Below are positions 24,840 to 36,946 of a stretch of DNA of 64,000 nucleotides, piece by piece; within the stretch, counting starts at the first letter, position 1; each line of letters starts with the position of its first letter. The notes beneath the pieces are model-generated. The model did not search any database, was not told the DNA's origin, and worked only from the letters and a program-made list of their open reading frames with translations. Source of the stretch: Falciphora oryzae. Taxonomy: Eukaryota; Ascomycota; Sordariomycetes; Magnaporthales; Magnaporthaceae. The translations under genes were made by a program, and so were the position numbers. The stretch lies in contig JNVV01000012.1 of the NCBI GenBank assembly GCA_000733355.1, forward strand, positions 196,851-260,850, in the 5' to 3' direction.

Positions 24840-27772
24840 AATTTCTTTCTTATCTCGCTTGTTACGTCACAAAAGTGCCATTGCTTTACTTTTCCTTTCT
24901 TGTTCTCTTTGGGTCAAACTGGCATGGACGGCTTGGTTTGTTTCTCTTTTTCCGTGGACGTTTCTTTGCGTCGCGGACCGTGGTTTTCTTGCCATAGATC
25001 AGGTTGGTAGAATGATGAGAGACGATGCACACCCTGCACGGCCTTCGCATACGCATATGTGGTTTTTGCACGGCTTTGGCTGTATGTACAGTATAGGCAG
25101 GTAGATGGCAGCATCCTGGAATAAGACTGGTTTCATGGGACCTGAGACGGCGAGCGGTGGACAGAATGATGGAGAGTGAATGGGTTTGGGCCTTCGACGT
25201 GAAAGCGTGATTTGGGCAGTGGGTCTCTATATTCACAAGAAAAATGCACCAGCATGAATGGAAGTTTTTGGCCCGGAAGGTTGTCCCCGAGACATGGAGT
25301 CTGGGCGGAGGGGCGAGGAAGAGAATCGACTCGGTTAGTGTGTTCGAATTCGGATTTTATAGATAAGACTGTGACGATTGCTGATTGCGGGTGTGTGTGG
25401 ATGCGGTGCGCGTGTCCGACAAATTGACTGGGATCTTGTGGCAGCGACAGGCGGAATTTGCTTGGTGCTGACGTGGATGCAAGTTGGAAGTCGACAATGG
25501 GGCTGTCCTCCCTCCTTGCCTTTGATCCTTTTGGTGTTATAAGGGACCCGAACAATTCAGGTAGGGAGAGGGAGGTGATGGAATGGGGTAAATTGATCAA
25601 TCAAAGGAAAACAGGGACATCGAAACCTTCACCTGGACGGGAAGACCATGGCAGGTTTAGCTGGCCATGGTATCATGGTGTTCACCAACATTGAGTTCCA
25701 TGTGCCCGCCTTTGTTTGTTGTTGCCCCGATGCGGAGAGCAGGTCGGGGTGTGGGTGGGGTCCATATGTGGGGGCGGAAAAAAGGCGAGCAATATTGAAG
25801 CAAGAAAGGTGGAGGACGAGCAGAAGGTACGGGAGAGGCACAGAGGTTAAGGTGCACAGCAAGAGCCGCTGCGGGTTGCCAAAGGACGACGCAGGTTTCC
25901 GATGACCCTCAAACCCTGACGAACTAACTGAATCGGACAATTGGGGAAAAGGAAAGGAGGAAAAAGAGAAAAAAGGAAACAAAAAGGCGTCTTCAGGCCC
26001 CTGCACGGCTGGAAACGAGGCTCTTGGAACGAGGGACGAGGGTTTATTGTTCTTGGGTTTTTAGCTTGTGTCAGGGTGTGGCGATAGGACACGAAGGACT
26101 GGGGAGGTGCCTGGTGGTAACTCCGAGAGGAGGGACCTGACAGCGTCGCCGGTACGGGCTTTTTACTGCTTCCACCAACACGGCCGACCTCGTGGTGCGC
26201 AAGCGGCGAGATCCAATCCAGCCAGCCGTCGAACACGCACCTGACCTAATGCCGTTTTCCTCGTTGGGCGTGGAGGCGGGCGCAGGCTTGGCTACCTATT
26301 ATAGTCGTGTTGGCTTTGTGTCCGGCATGGCATGCCAGAAGGGGTTTTCCGACGCAACCGGTGCAGAGTTCCGCCTGATGTGTGTGCGAAATGACCATGG
26401 ACCATGGCGGTGTTGTGGGCGGAAAGGCGGGAGAAAGGAGGCGATTCGAGGTCCTGGTGCAGCAGCACAGCAAGAATCATGGAATGGTCAATCTCAACTC
26501 TCACAGGCCGGGACGGGCGGGCGGGCGGTTCCAGACCCCCTGGCCCCAGCCCTAAAACAAGTGCAGGGGGTGTGGCCGTATCCCAACGACTTGACGTTCT
26601 GGGGCGGGTCCGGTTCTGGGGTGGTGCCGGGTGGGAGGGATGTGTGTGTGGACTTGGATGGATCACCTTCGCGAGAGGTGAGCAGAGAAGGCAGAGACGG
26701 CGGCCAAAGGGGCAGATTGGAGGCGGGAATTGGGACAGCGCATGGAAAAAAAAGGGCCAAACCAATGCAGACCAGACCGTAGCAACACGGCGAGCGCCTA
26801 ACCGTGAACCACCTCCCCATCCATCGGCTCCGTTGCTCGCCATTCACTTTTCCTGCCGTGCACATAGTGAGCGAACAGCGAGGCCGCTGCATCATCATCG
26901 ACCTCACGACCGCCTCGCCAGCTGCGCGCGCGCCGCGCCTCTCCACCCACCGTGACCCAGTGCCAACAGGCCGCGCCGTGAATTTCCTCGTTTACTCAGC
27001 AGCCAGCGCCCCAAGAGCTGCGACGGCCACGTCTCCCCGTCACCGCCCATCACGAGTGAGAAAAAAGCAGTAGAAGACATTTCGCCATCACCCCCGTCCC
27101 CCAGATTGTCCGCGGATTCTGTCGAGGCAAATTTTCTTGGCGTCCCCGTCGGCCGACGCGACTCCCGCCTGCACCGTCAATGGCAACCTAGCAGAGACGA
27201 CCATTCCGGGCGGGCCACGAGCAGCAACTTTGATTGCGAATTTTTCCCTCAACTCCTTGCATCGCCGCAGGCTTTCGCTCGACACGTCTTCCCACCTCCC
27301 CATCCATCAATCCATCCATCCCGCCATCACCCAGCCATCTCGGAATCCACGACGACGACACGCGCATCACACCGCGCCACCCGTGCAGCGCCTCATCGTA
27401 CCCGCAGCCGTCGTGTCGCCAAGCTACAGACGTCCTTGCCCACCTCCACTCTGCCCGCGCCAGCTTTCGCACGCGCGCCAGACCGTCCGCCACACCCGCG
27501 CAAAAAAGCAAGCCGCCCGCGCCAACAAGACTCAAACCCAAACCGTCCAGAGGGGGTAGCAGAATTGGGGCTTGGTTGAATGCATACTGTCGCACGCAGG
27601 TGTGGGATCTAGCAGAGGAGCTTGCCGTCAAGCCAGGGCCGATGCGTCGCAGGTAGAAGTAGTCGCGCCTTGGACACACTGAGGACATCGAGGCAGCCGT
27701 CCGGACCCTGTTTTTGCCTCGCAACGGGCAAGGGGGAAACGAGCGTGCGTGCCAGAGCCACAGCTAGACAGG
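24840..27772. other. Intergenic region upstream of INO80
   Basis: Almost 3 kb without a supported gene. Several overlapping open frames of 100-200 codons occur on both strands of this GC-rich DNA, but none shows a known motif. The final 700 bases probably hold the INO80 promoter and a long leader. Confidence 0.55.
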
Positions 27773-30700
27773 ATGGAGTCGAATTTCCACTCGACCGTGC
27801 TGGCCCGGCCGCCTGGCATGTACGATGATGACGACCAGGACCACAGCAGGCGCCGCCGCGACATTCTGAACCCGCCAGTGCCCGGATCGACCAACCAAGC
27901 ACCGCCTGCTGGCCCACGGCCCCCTTTCAGCCTTCGCTCCCCAACCCAGCCAGAATTCCACCATCCGCAACACCAGCAGCATCACTATTCCAACTCTCCA
28001 CCGGGCGCTCACTCCATTCTCAACGGCGCCAGCAGCCAGCACTCGCCGCCGCCGCACTCGCACCAGCAGCAGCGGCGCTCATCCGTCCTCCACAGCCCCT
28101 TCGCGCAGCCCCCCGGCGGTCCTGCCCTTCCCATGGGCGTCCAGCACCCGCCGCGCTCGTCGGGAATATCGTCAAACCTCCAGCCGCCACAAGCCGTCAC
28201 CCGCTCGCCAGGCCTGCACGCGCCCCCGGGCTACTATTCGCAGGACGTTCGCGAGCATCCTCCTCCGCCGCCACCCGCGCCGCGGGAGAAGCCGGCGAAG
28301 GGGAGCTTCTACGATCCGACCACCGACACGACCACCACGACGTCGACGGCGCAGGAGCGGAGGACTTCTGACGCTGCGAGCTCATGGCACAACGCGACCC
28401 AAGTGTCGACGCCCAAGGTACGTAGAAGTGAAATGCGAGAACTGACAAAACCCAAAATTCTAGCCTTTTCGCCTTCACTTTTTTCTCATCCACCCGCCCG
28501 TTCGCTACTCGCTACGTTCCCTACCACGGCCAACTTTATCCCCAATCGTCGTGCCTCGCTATTGTCACGCCGCCGTGCGCATGAGCCACACACGATTTTC
28601 TTTTTTTCTTTTTTCTCCTATTGCACCCCTGCCCAAGCCCAACGCGTGCCCGTGGCCGAGAACCTTCAAAATTCACACCACTCAAAACACAATCAATCTC
28701 CTCTCCCTCCCTTGCCACCAGTTCCATTGAATCGCGTCCCCGACCGGGCCCAAAATTAACCACATCGCCATCCAGCAGCATCGCGACCCATACACATATC
28801 CCACGCAGCCGCCCGTAGAACCGAGCCCGTATTACAGCAACAGCAGCAGCTATACGTCACCTGCGCCGCCGCCGGCCTATCCCCCGCGAAGCCCTGTGAC
28901 ACGCTCGCATCCCAATCCGGCCGCTGCTGCTGGGTCCATCAGCCCACCCAGCCGGCCGCCCCGGATGGCATCGTCAAGCATCCTGAACCCGCCCTCGGTC
29001 GCCAGCCCGTTGCCCTCCATGTCGGGCAACGAGTCGCCCGCCGCGAAGGCGTCGGCGTCGGCAGGAGTAGGTGTCCCTGATGGCACTGATGACAATGATG
29101 ATAGATATACTAGAGCTGTCTCTGTCAAGGAATCCGTTTGTGGACCACCGCTGACTCCTGGTCCCTTGCAGACCTCAAGTCGTGCTGCAGAGCTTATGTC
29201 GTTCTCCAACATCCTATCGAGTTCCGAGCCGCCCCCGAAGCCCAGGCCAAGATCGCCCGTCGTCGCCAACGCGCCAGAACACGAACCGGGGGTGCCGTCC
29301 CCCAAGCCTAAGCCGGTCGAGGAGGTATCCAGGGCTCCATCACCTCAGCCTGAAGACGTAGACGACGTCGCGGACGAGGTCATGGAGGAAGCTACCAAGT
29401 CCCCCGATGAGCCACAGGACGACGAAGAGCCTGAGCCCAGCGAGGAGCCCGAAAAGCCGACCAAGCGCCAGACCCCAGCTAAAGCCGTCAAGGTCGAGAA
29501 GGCCGACAATGCCGAAAAGGTCGAGAAGGCTGAGAAGGTGGAGAGGCGACCAAGGGTTGAGAAGAAGGAGCGAGTTACCAAGGCGTCCCGGAGATCGACC
29601 ATCTCCAAGAGCCGCGTCTCAGACGTCAAGGCGACCGAGTCCACACCCAAGTCCCGCCGCGCTTCGGCTAAACACGAGACCCCGTCCCAGCCGCGGCTCC
29701 CTGCCAAGCGCCAGGCCAACGGTCAGACCAAGCAGAAGGGCTTCGCTGCTGACCAAGAAAAGGCAATCGTCTCTCGGATGGAGGAGCTCGACGAGCTAAG
29801 CGTCGACGAATCTGACTATGCGGATGAGAGGGACATGTACCTCCAGTCGCGTCGGAAACGGCAGAGACGCATGGAGAATCTCGAAGACGTGTCGCGTGCC
29901 CAGCGGAGGCACGAGTACAGCGACATCATGACACGCAAGCTCAGCGTGCACATGACGCTCGGCAAGCTTCGCTTCAGTGACGAACACTACGATGCCGCCC
30001 TTAAGGAGGTCCGCGACCAGGAACTGTTCGCCGAGAAAGAACGGAAGAAGGATATGCAACGGAAGCGCCGCCGCGAGAAGTCCATGGCTGTCACCATCGA
30101 ACAGAAGGAGGCTGCCTTGGCCAAGGCCAGGTCGACCAAGGATGAGCAGGAGCGCCAGAAGCTGCTGCGTGAAGCTGAGAGGGCAAACAAGAAAGCCCAG
30201 CAGACCAAGCTCATCTTGCAGAAGGGCATCAAGGGACCTGCGCGCGCGCTCCCATCTCTGGATCTTAATCTGGAGGGTGGTACCATGGCCACCTTTACTG
30301 CCGACAACATGGAGCCCGGTAAGAAGGGCAAGGGCCGTGCAGGGAACCGCCCCAAGAAGTCTAAGGAACAGAAGCAGGCAGAGAAGGACTCGGCCGAAGC
30401 TGCTCAGGCTGCCCTGGACGCCGGCAAGGAGCTCCCCACTAAGGAGGAGACCACGGCCAAAATCCGCATCAAGGTCAACAAGAAGCCTTCCAAGGAGGAG
30501 GGCGAAAAGGACAAGGAGAGCAATGAGCCAGAAGAGCCAAAGGAGCCTGAGGAGCCCAAAGAGAAGGAGACCAAAAAGAAGAAGGAGAAGGCCGCTGTCG
30601 AGGAGCCTAAGGACAGCCTTGAGACTAGGTTCCTCTCCAAGGGCTACAACCAGATATACGACCAGATCTGGCGTGACATGGCTCGTAAAGACGTCAGCAA

Positions 30701-33700
30701 GGTTTTCAAGCTGGCGGTCGACTCCCACTCCAACAAGGCTTCCAACTTGAAGAAGACGGCTATCCTTGCGTCCAAGGAGGCCAAGAGGTGGCAGCTGCGC
30801 ACCAACAAGGGCACCAAAGATCTCCAAGCCAGGGCCAAGCGCGTGATGCGCGACATGATGGGCTTCTGGAAGCGAAATGAGCGCGAGGAGCGGGATCTCC
30901 GCAAGGCTGCCGAGCGCCAGGAGCTCGAGAACGCGCGGAAGGAGGAGGCGGACCGTGAAGCTGCCAGGCAGAAGCGGAAGCTCAACTTCCTCATCTCGCA
31001 GACGGAGCTGTACTCTCACTTCATCGGCAAGAAGATCAAGACCGATGAGGTCGAGCGGAGCACGGACCGTCCCGAAGTGGCCGCCGAGGAGAACAAGGAC
31101 AAGGCGCCCGAGGCAGCCAGGCTCAACGTCGAGGAGCCCACGGGTCCTGTTGCGGCCAAGGTTACGAACTTTGAGAACCTCGACTTCGACGCCGAAGACG
31201 ACGCCACGCTCCAGGCTGCGGCCATGGCCAACGCTCAGAACGCCATTGCCGAGGCTCAGAGGAAGGCACGCAACTTCAATAATGACGACGAGCCGGACGA
31301 GGATGGCGAGATGAATTTCCAGAACCCCACCGGTCTCGGAGACGTGGAGATCGAGCAGCCCAAGCTCCTGACCGCGACTCTCAAGGAGTACCAGCTCAAG
31401 GGTCTCAACTGGCTGGTCAACCTGTACGAGCAGGGCATCAACGGTATCCTCGCAGACGAGATGGGTCTCGGAAAGACGATCCAGTCCATTTCGGTCATGG
31501 CCTACCTGGCAGAGCACCACGACATCTGGGGCCCCTTCTTGGTTGTCGCCCCCGCCTCGACGCTGCACAACTGGGAGCAGGAGATCAAGAAGTTCGTGCC
31601 TGCGCTCAAGATTGTCCCGTACTGGGGCTCTGCTGGTGACCGAAAGATCCTCCGCAAGTTCTGGGACCGCAAGCACTCGACTTACAAGCGGGATGCACAG
31701 TTCCACGTCACTATCACATCCTACCAAATGGTTGTCTCGGACGTTGCCTACTTCCAGAAGATGAAGTGGCAGTACATGATCCTGGATGAGGCGCAGGCAA
31801 TCAAGAGCTCTCAGAGTTCGCGGTGGAAGTGCCTTCTCAGCTTCCACTGCCGCAACCGGCTGCTTCTGACGGGAACACCCATCCAGAACAACATGCAGGA
31901 ACTTTGGGCACTGCTGCACTTCATCATGCCGTCGCTGTTCGACAGTCACGAGGAGTTCAGCGACTGGTTCTCCAAGGACATCGAGTCTCACGCGCAGAGC
32001 AACAGCAAGCTGAACGAGGACCAGCTCAAGCGACTACACATGATCCTGAAGCCTTTCATGCTGCGTCGTGTGAAGAAGCATGTCCAAAAGGAGCTGGGCG
32101 ACAAGATCGAGCTCGATGTCTTCTGCGACCTGACCTACCGCCAGCGCGCCTACTACGCGAACCTGCGCAACCAGATCAGCATTATGGATCTGATCGAGAA
32201 GGCCACGATGGGCGACGACAACGACTCTGGCACGCTGATGAACCTGGTCATGCAGTTCCGAAAGGTCTGCAACCACCCCGACCTGTTCGAGCGCGCGGAC
32301 ACCAGCTCTGCTCTCGCTCTGGCCTCGTTTGCCGAGACGGGCTCTTTCGCTCGCGAAGGCAACAACCTCACAGTCGGCTACACCACCAGGAGTATGATCC
32401 AGTATCCGCTGCCGAGACTTGTTTGGCGCGAAGGCGGTCGCCTTACCAAGGCTGGCAACGACAACATCTCTGCCGGATTCCGGAGCAAGTACTTGGGTGA
32501 ACTGATGAACATCTGGTCACCAGACAATGTCCGCGAGAGCCTTGGCGGAACCGATTCTTTCGCGTGGCTGAGGTTCGCAGACACCAGTCTGGCAGGGGCC
32601 GAGAAGGCAGGCAAGCAGGATCTGTTTGCCCGAGCCGCGGAGCTGGCACAGAAGAAGAACCGGCTGGCGGCCATGAGTGTTGCTTACGACGATGACGAGG
32701 AGGACCGCTTCACGCCATCACACGCCCTCTTCCAAATCAAGCAGAGGCGAGACAGGACGGCGCTCGCTGACATTTCGTCGGAAGGCGTTCTCCGGAACCT
32801 GATGAATGTCTCGCGCGTCGTGTACGACGACTCGAGCCTTCCGCGCACAGAACCGGCTGCCCGCCCGGGCGCGTCGGCACCGCCGATCGAGGTTGTCTGC
32901 CACAGCAAGGGCGCGCAGTACGAGCGGGACCAGATCCTGTTCAATGTCCCCATGCGCAAGGCACTTTTCGGCCCCACGATCGAGGAGGAGAAGGAGTTTG
33001 TGCTGCAGAAGGTACCGCTCGAGAACTTGCCGGCGCCTGCGTTGCTCCCTGCGCCCGACAATGAGAAGAAGCGATTCACCAACGTCAATGTCCCCTCGAT
33101 GCGCCGCTTCGTTACCGACTCTGGCAAGCTGGCCAAGCTGGACGAGCTGCTCTTCCAGCTCAAGGCGGGCGGTCATCGTGTGCTGCTGTACTTCCAGATG
33201 ACGCGCATGATCGATCTTATGGAGGAGTATCTGACGTACCGCAACTGGAAGTACTGCCGTCTCGATGGTTCCACCAAGCTCGAGGACCGTCGCGACACGG
33301 TGCACGACTTCCAGCACAACCCGTCCATCTTCATCTTCCTGTTGTCGACCCGTGCCGGTGGTCTGGGAATCAACCTCACATCTGCAGATACCGTTATCTT
33401 CTACGACTCGGACTGGAACCCTACCATCGACTCCCAGGCCATGGACCGTGCCCATCGTCTCGGCCAGACCAGGCAGGTCACGGTGTACCGTCTCATCACG
33501 AAGGGCACCATCGAGGAGCGGATCCGGAAGCGTGCCATGCAGAAGGAGGAGGTGCAGCGCGTCGTCATCTCGGGTGGCGCCGGTGCTCACTCGGGCGTGG
33601 ACTTCTCGGGCCGTCGGGCGCCCGAGAACCGCAACCGTGACATCGCAATGTGGCTGGCAGACGACGACCAGGCCGAGCTCATCGAACGGCGCGAGCGCGA

Positions 33701-34440
33701 GCTCCTGGAGAGTGGCGAATACGACAAGGCTACCAAGAAGCGCGGCGGCAACAAGCGCAAGCGGGCAGCCAAGGAAAATGGTGGCGGCGGCGGGGAGGGT
33801 GCCGCCAGCCTCGACGACATGTACCACGAGGGTGAGACCAATCTCAACTATACTACTCGAAGTCCCAACAGCAGCGAAGAAGACATCGCCGCTCAAGCTG
33901 AGCTGGTGAGAGATGAGGCGTCAGCAAGGCCGACGCCATCAAAGAAGACGGTGGCTATAAGGTGTCGTATCAAACCCCAAGATGGGAGTGACTCTTCGAC
34001 AGCCTCTACGCCAGCGCCGAAGAGGATCAAGCTCAGAGTCATGGCACGGCGCTCGAAGAACTAACCCCAGCTCTCTACACCCCTGGTGTACGTGAGCATC
34101 ACGTTCCTGCCGGTTCTCTTGCATGTGCGGAGTTTCCGGGAAAGTCGCCAAGGCGCGGCTCTCGACTGTCAGGCGGTTCTCTTCCATGCTCCATATTTTC
34201 TCAACACAGCAGCGACATTCTTGTCAACTGAAGAATGCTGTCATGAACGTAATACTCACAAATCACCTCGATTATCCAGGCGAAGGGCACTTCGACGACG
34301 GCAACAAAGCCTCGGGTACGGCAACACCGATTGTACAAGAGACGGACGCTCGCCCGGGGAAGAAGAAGCGGGCGGGCGGGAAGAAGGCGAAAACGACGAA
34401 GCAGAGACTCGCCATGGCGGATGGCGAGGTTGACGGATAG
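27773..34440 (+). CDS. INO80: INO80 chromatin-remodelling ATPase
   Basis: My model has four exons: 27773-28417, 28776-29066, 29172-33831 and 34280-34440, giving 1918 residues. INO80 is the Snf2-family motor that slides and exchanges nucleosomes in the nuclear INO80 complex. The N-terminal 600 residues are disordered and charged. The DBINO domain (about 795-930) begins near [15 protein letters not shown]. The ATPase has Walker A DEMGLGKT (about 1073-1080) and the INO80-type DEAQ box. A long insertion separates it from the C-terminal helicase lobe (about 1625-1768), which contains [11 protein letters not shown] and DRAHRLGQ. Exon 4 supplies a basic C terminus ([16 protein letters not shown]) that continues MYHEG as expected for fungal INO80. 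If the 33832 donor is not used, the frame runs on to 34064 with a different tail. The 29067-29171 intron is stop-free and a multiple of three. The first-intron acceptor at 28775 is the least certain boundary. Confidence 0.93.
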
Positions 34441-36100
34441 ACGGCGAATTTGTTGGATGATGATGGGCTTACCGACTCGAAGCGATGCTAATAATTTTGA
34501 TACACGGCTCCCTGGCGCTCGGTCCTTAGTCTCGCGGAGTCCGGACGGGCGTTGAATGACTTGGGAGGACTGATTCCTTTGTTTTCACTTTTCTTGTGTT
34601 AATACCGCCATCGCACTTTTTTTTTTTTTTCCTTGTCGCGTCCTTTTCTCTTTTTCATCTTCTGGTTTTACTTTTTAGATTGTCAGGACGATATTTCCGT
34701 TGCCAGGGTCTCGTTCCACCCCGGCGACGATGGCACTCGACTGGCATATATCCGATGGAACTCGGCGCTTAAAAAAGGGCCAATGTTGGCGGTAGACAGG
34801 GCTTTTGACAAAACAGACACATGTACAACTCACGGCTTTCCCGAGACGAAGGGAAGGGTGCCCAGGAGAGATTTGCGGGGTTGTGGATGTGTGAAAGGGC
34901 GTATACGATGAATGTGTGGCGGGAGGATATCTCGTATAGTTCCTACAACTGCGGTGCTTCGCTTCCCGTGGAATGCTCGGATGTGATGGGTGGGTATCCT
35001 GTTATACAGCGGCTCGGTTGCCAATGCGATGGATCCATTGGGTGGAGGAGGGGGATTAGGCGAAGCGTGTTGATGAGGGTAATCAGGTTGGATGAATAGG
35101 TAATATTGAGGTATACATCACGGAAAATTAAGATCAAGTCTGCTATGATGGTGAGTTTATATCACCCGAAGACGGGCTACGCCTCACCTTTCCACGCTGG
35201 AGTTTGTAGTTCTTGAAAAAAATGAAGATGAGCACGATAGAAACACGCGTGCCGGCCGCTTGCCGTGGCACAGCTCTCTGAACCAAGACTCTGTCCCTCG
35301 CACGCCCCAAGCACCAAACACCAGATAAAACGAAGGGGACGACGAGAAATCAACAAGGATCCATTTTGCCATCTAGCAGGCACCACGGACTGTACCTGAT
35401 ATCTCAAAAAGACCTCGACGGGGAACCCGGTGCCATCGATGGAGCATGGCGATGCCACCACCACGCACACCTGCCCTACCGGTAAACAACCCATTTTGTG
35501 GCTCCGGGCGAGGGTATAACGACCTAACTCCAAGCGAGCCAAGAGGGCTCGGGTCGAATTCCTTGGGCGGCGATTGGGCGAGGACGCCCGACGGCGAGGA
35601 CGGTGGCGGCATCAAGGCCGGCCAGCCTCGGAAAAAAAAAAAACCCCCCTCGTCAGTCGAGGGATGATGTCTGACGACGGATGAGAACGCCTCCCCCCAT
35701 CGCCACCTTCGGGAAGGTGTCCGATACCCCAAGAGTCGCGTTCTTTTTCCTTGCCCGTGGTCTCTTTTCTTTCCCTCTCCCCTTTTTCGCGTTCATGTTC
35801 CTTTTTTTCGGATTCCACTTTCCCGGGCTTTGTTGAATCCATATTCTTTTTTCCTGTCAAATTTCTATTTCCTTTTTCCTTCCTCCCAGATTCCCATCTC
35901 CTAAACCCCTTCCCGGATTCCTAAATCCCTTTTCCTTACGGATTCCTGATTCCTACTTCCTTTTCCGGATTCTAAATTCCTCATTCCTTTCAATTTCTCG
36001 ATCCTCTTTACACCCCGGACCGAAAAACCTCTCGAGGGATAATGTACACAGATCTCCACGGTTGAATGACCTCCAGCGCCAGGGGCAAACATCTTTGAAA
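34441..36100. other. Intergenic region with pyrimidine-rich tract
   Basis: No supported gene. A 15-base T run sits near 34618-34631. The last 300 bases (see separate repeat) are low-complexity, and the segment leads into the broken GIY-YIG-like gene. Confidence 0.6.
35740..36010. repeat. Low-complexity TTCC-rich tract
   Basis: The plus strand is dominated by degenerate units of the form GGATTCCTAA-TCCCTTTTCCTT, repeated several times with drift. Similar pyrimidine-rich DNA recurs at about 36895-36955 and inside the YME2 coding region at about 37790-37885, so local slippage or duplication may have spread it. Confidence 0.6.
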
Positions 36101-36852
36101 CTACAAGGCTTGTGGCAGACCCGATACCGTATAACCCGGAAAAGTCCTAGTGAAAGCTGCCTCGAGATCTAGGAATAAGATGTGAGCTAGGGGAACATCC
36201 GCGGAGGCCGAGATGGGGCATTGCGCCGCCAGTGAGGCGTGGATGATGGCGTAGCCNNNNNNNNNNNNNNNNNNNNNNNNNNNNNNNNNNNNNNNNNNNN
36301 NNNNNNNNNNNNNNNNNNNNNNNNNNNNNNNNNNNNNNTCCCCAAGTGGTGGACGTGCAGGAGCCGATGTAGAGCCGGGGCTCGGAGTTCCCCTTAGCGA
36401 GGAAGAGGACGCAGACGCCCCAGACATTGAGTAGGATCTCCGCCGGAAAACCCTGAAGCCACGACAGAGGCGGGGGGCTTAGGGCCTGGTAATCGGGGGC
36501 GGAAGCTCCGGTTGTACTCAGCAAACTGATCGGCCCAAGTCTTGGGCGTGAGGAAGGCAAGCTTGAACGAATGGCTGATATAGTCAGGAGGATTCAGGAA
36601 TTTCCAGCCGGCTTCAATCACCACTTCTTCGATTGTTGGAGGTGCAATTATGGTTGAACTAGGGGGTTGCTGGAGATGGTGAGGAATGGCGGGGGATAGA
36701 AGAAACTCCCGCCCCTTGAAGAGCCGCCAGTCTGCCAATCCGTCGTGGACACGGTGAATCGGTACAGGAAGGAGTGATAGACCAGCCTCATGATCTCTGG
36801 TAGATAACCAAATAGATTCGGGAGTGAGTACTGAAGCAGGATAGTAGTGCAC
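36101..36852 (-). pseudogene. Broken GIY-YIG-like fungal gene remnant
   Basis: Three pieces in different frames read as one protein. First comes a piece with EEVVIEAGWKFLNPP and TWADQFAEYNRSFRPRLP. A second contains AEILLNVWGVCVLFLAKGN and then LYIGSCTSTTWG. Beyond the N gap a third contains GYAIIHASLAAQCP and HILFLDLEAAFTRTF. The LYIGS element followed by a GY-I-H segment matches, from memory, a GIY-YIG-type protein family that is repeated in many filamentous fungi, often near transposable DNA. The first frame change falls near 36500 in continuous sequence, so it is a real frameshift or a sequencing error. The second spans the gap and may be an artefact of gap length. No complete reading frame exists here. 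The family assignment is an inference. Confidence 0.5.
36257..36338. other. Assembly gap (82 N)
   Basis: A run of 82 undetermined bases lies within the GIY-YIG-like remnant. A gap at this position suggests a repeat that could not be assembled. Confidence 0.99.
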
Positions 36853-36946
36853 TAGCAGGGCAGTGCACGATTCTAGGTAACTACCCAGGTATTTTCCCTT
36901 TCTCCTTTCCTTTTCTTCCTCTATCTCTTTTCCTGTCTCTTTTCCT

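Noticed and set aside
29796..31991. Minus-strand open frame of 731 codons inside INO80
   Set aside because: It is the mirror frame of a GC3-rich coding exon, with Leu/Val/Arg-rich low-information sequence. The sense strand carries DBINO and Snf2 domains.
36101..36427. Reverse-transcriptase-like reading of FLDLEAAF in the gap region
   Set aside because: The resemblance to the first catalytic block of non-LTR reverse transcriptases is limited to a few residues, while the surrounding sequence fits the GIY-YIG-like family better.
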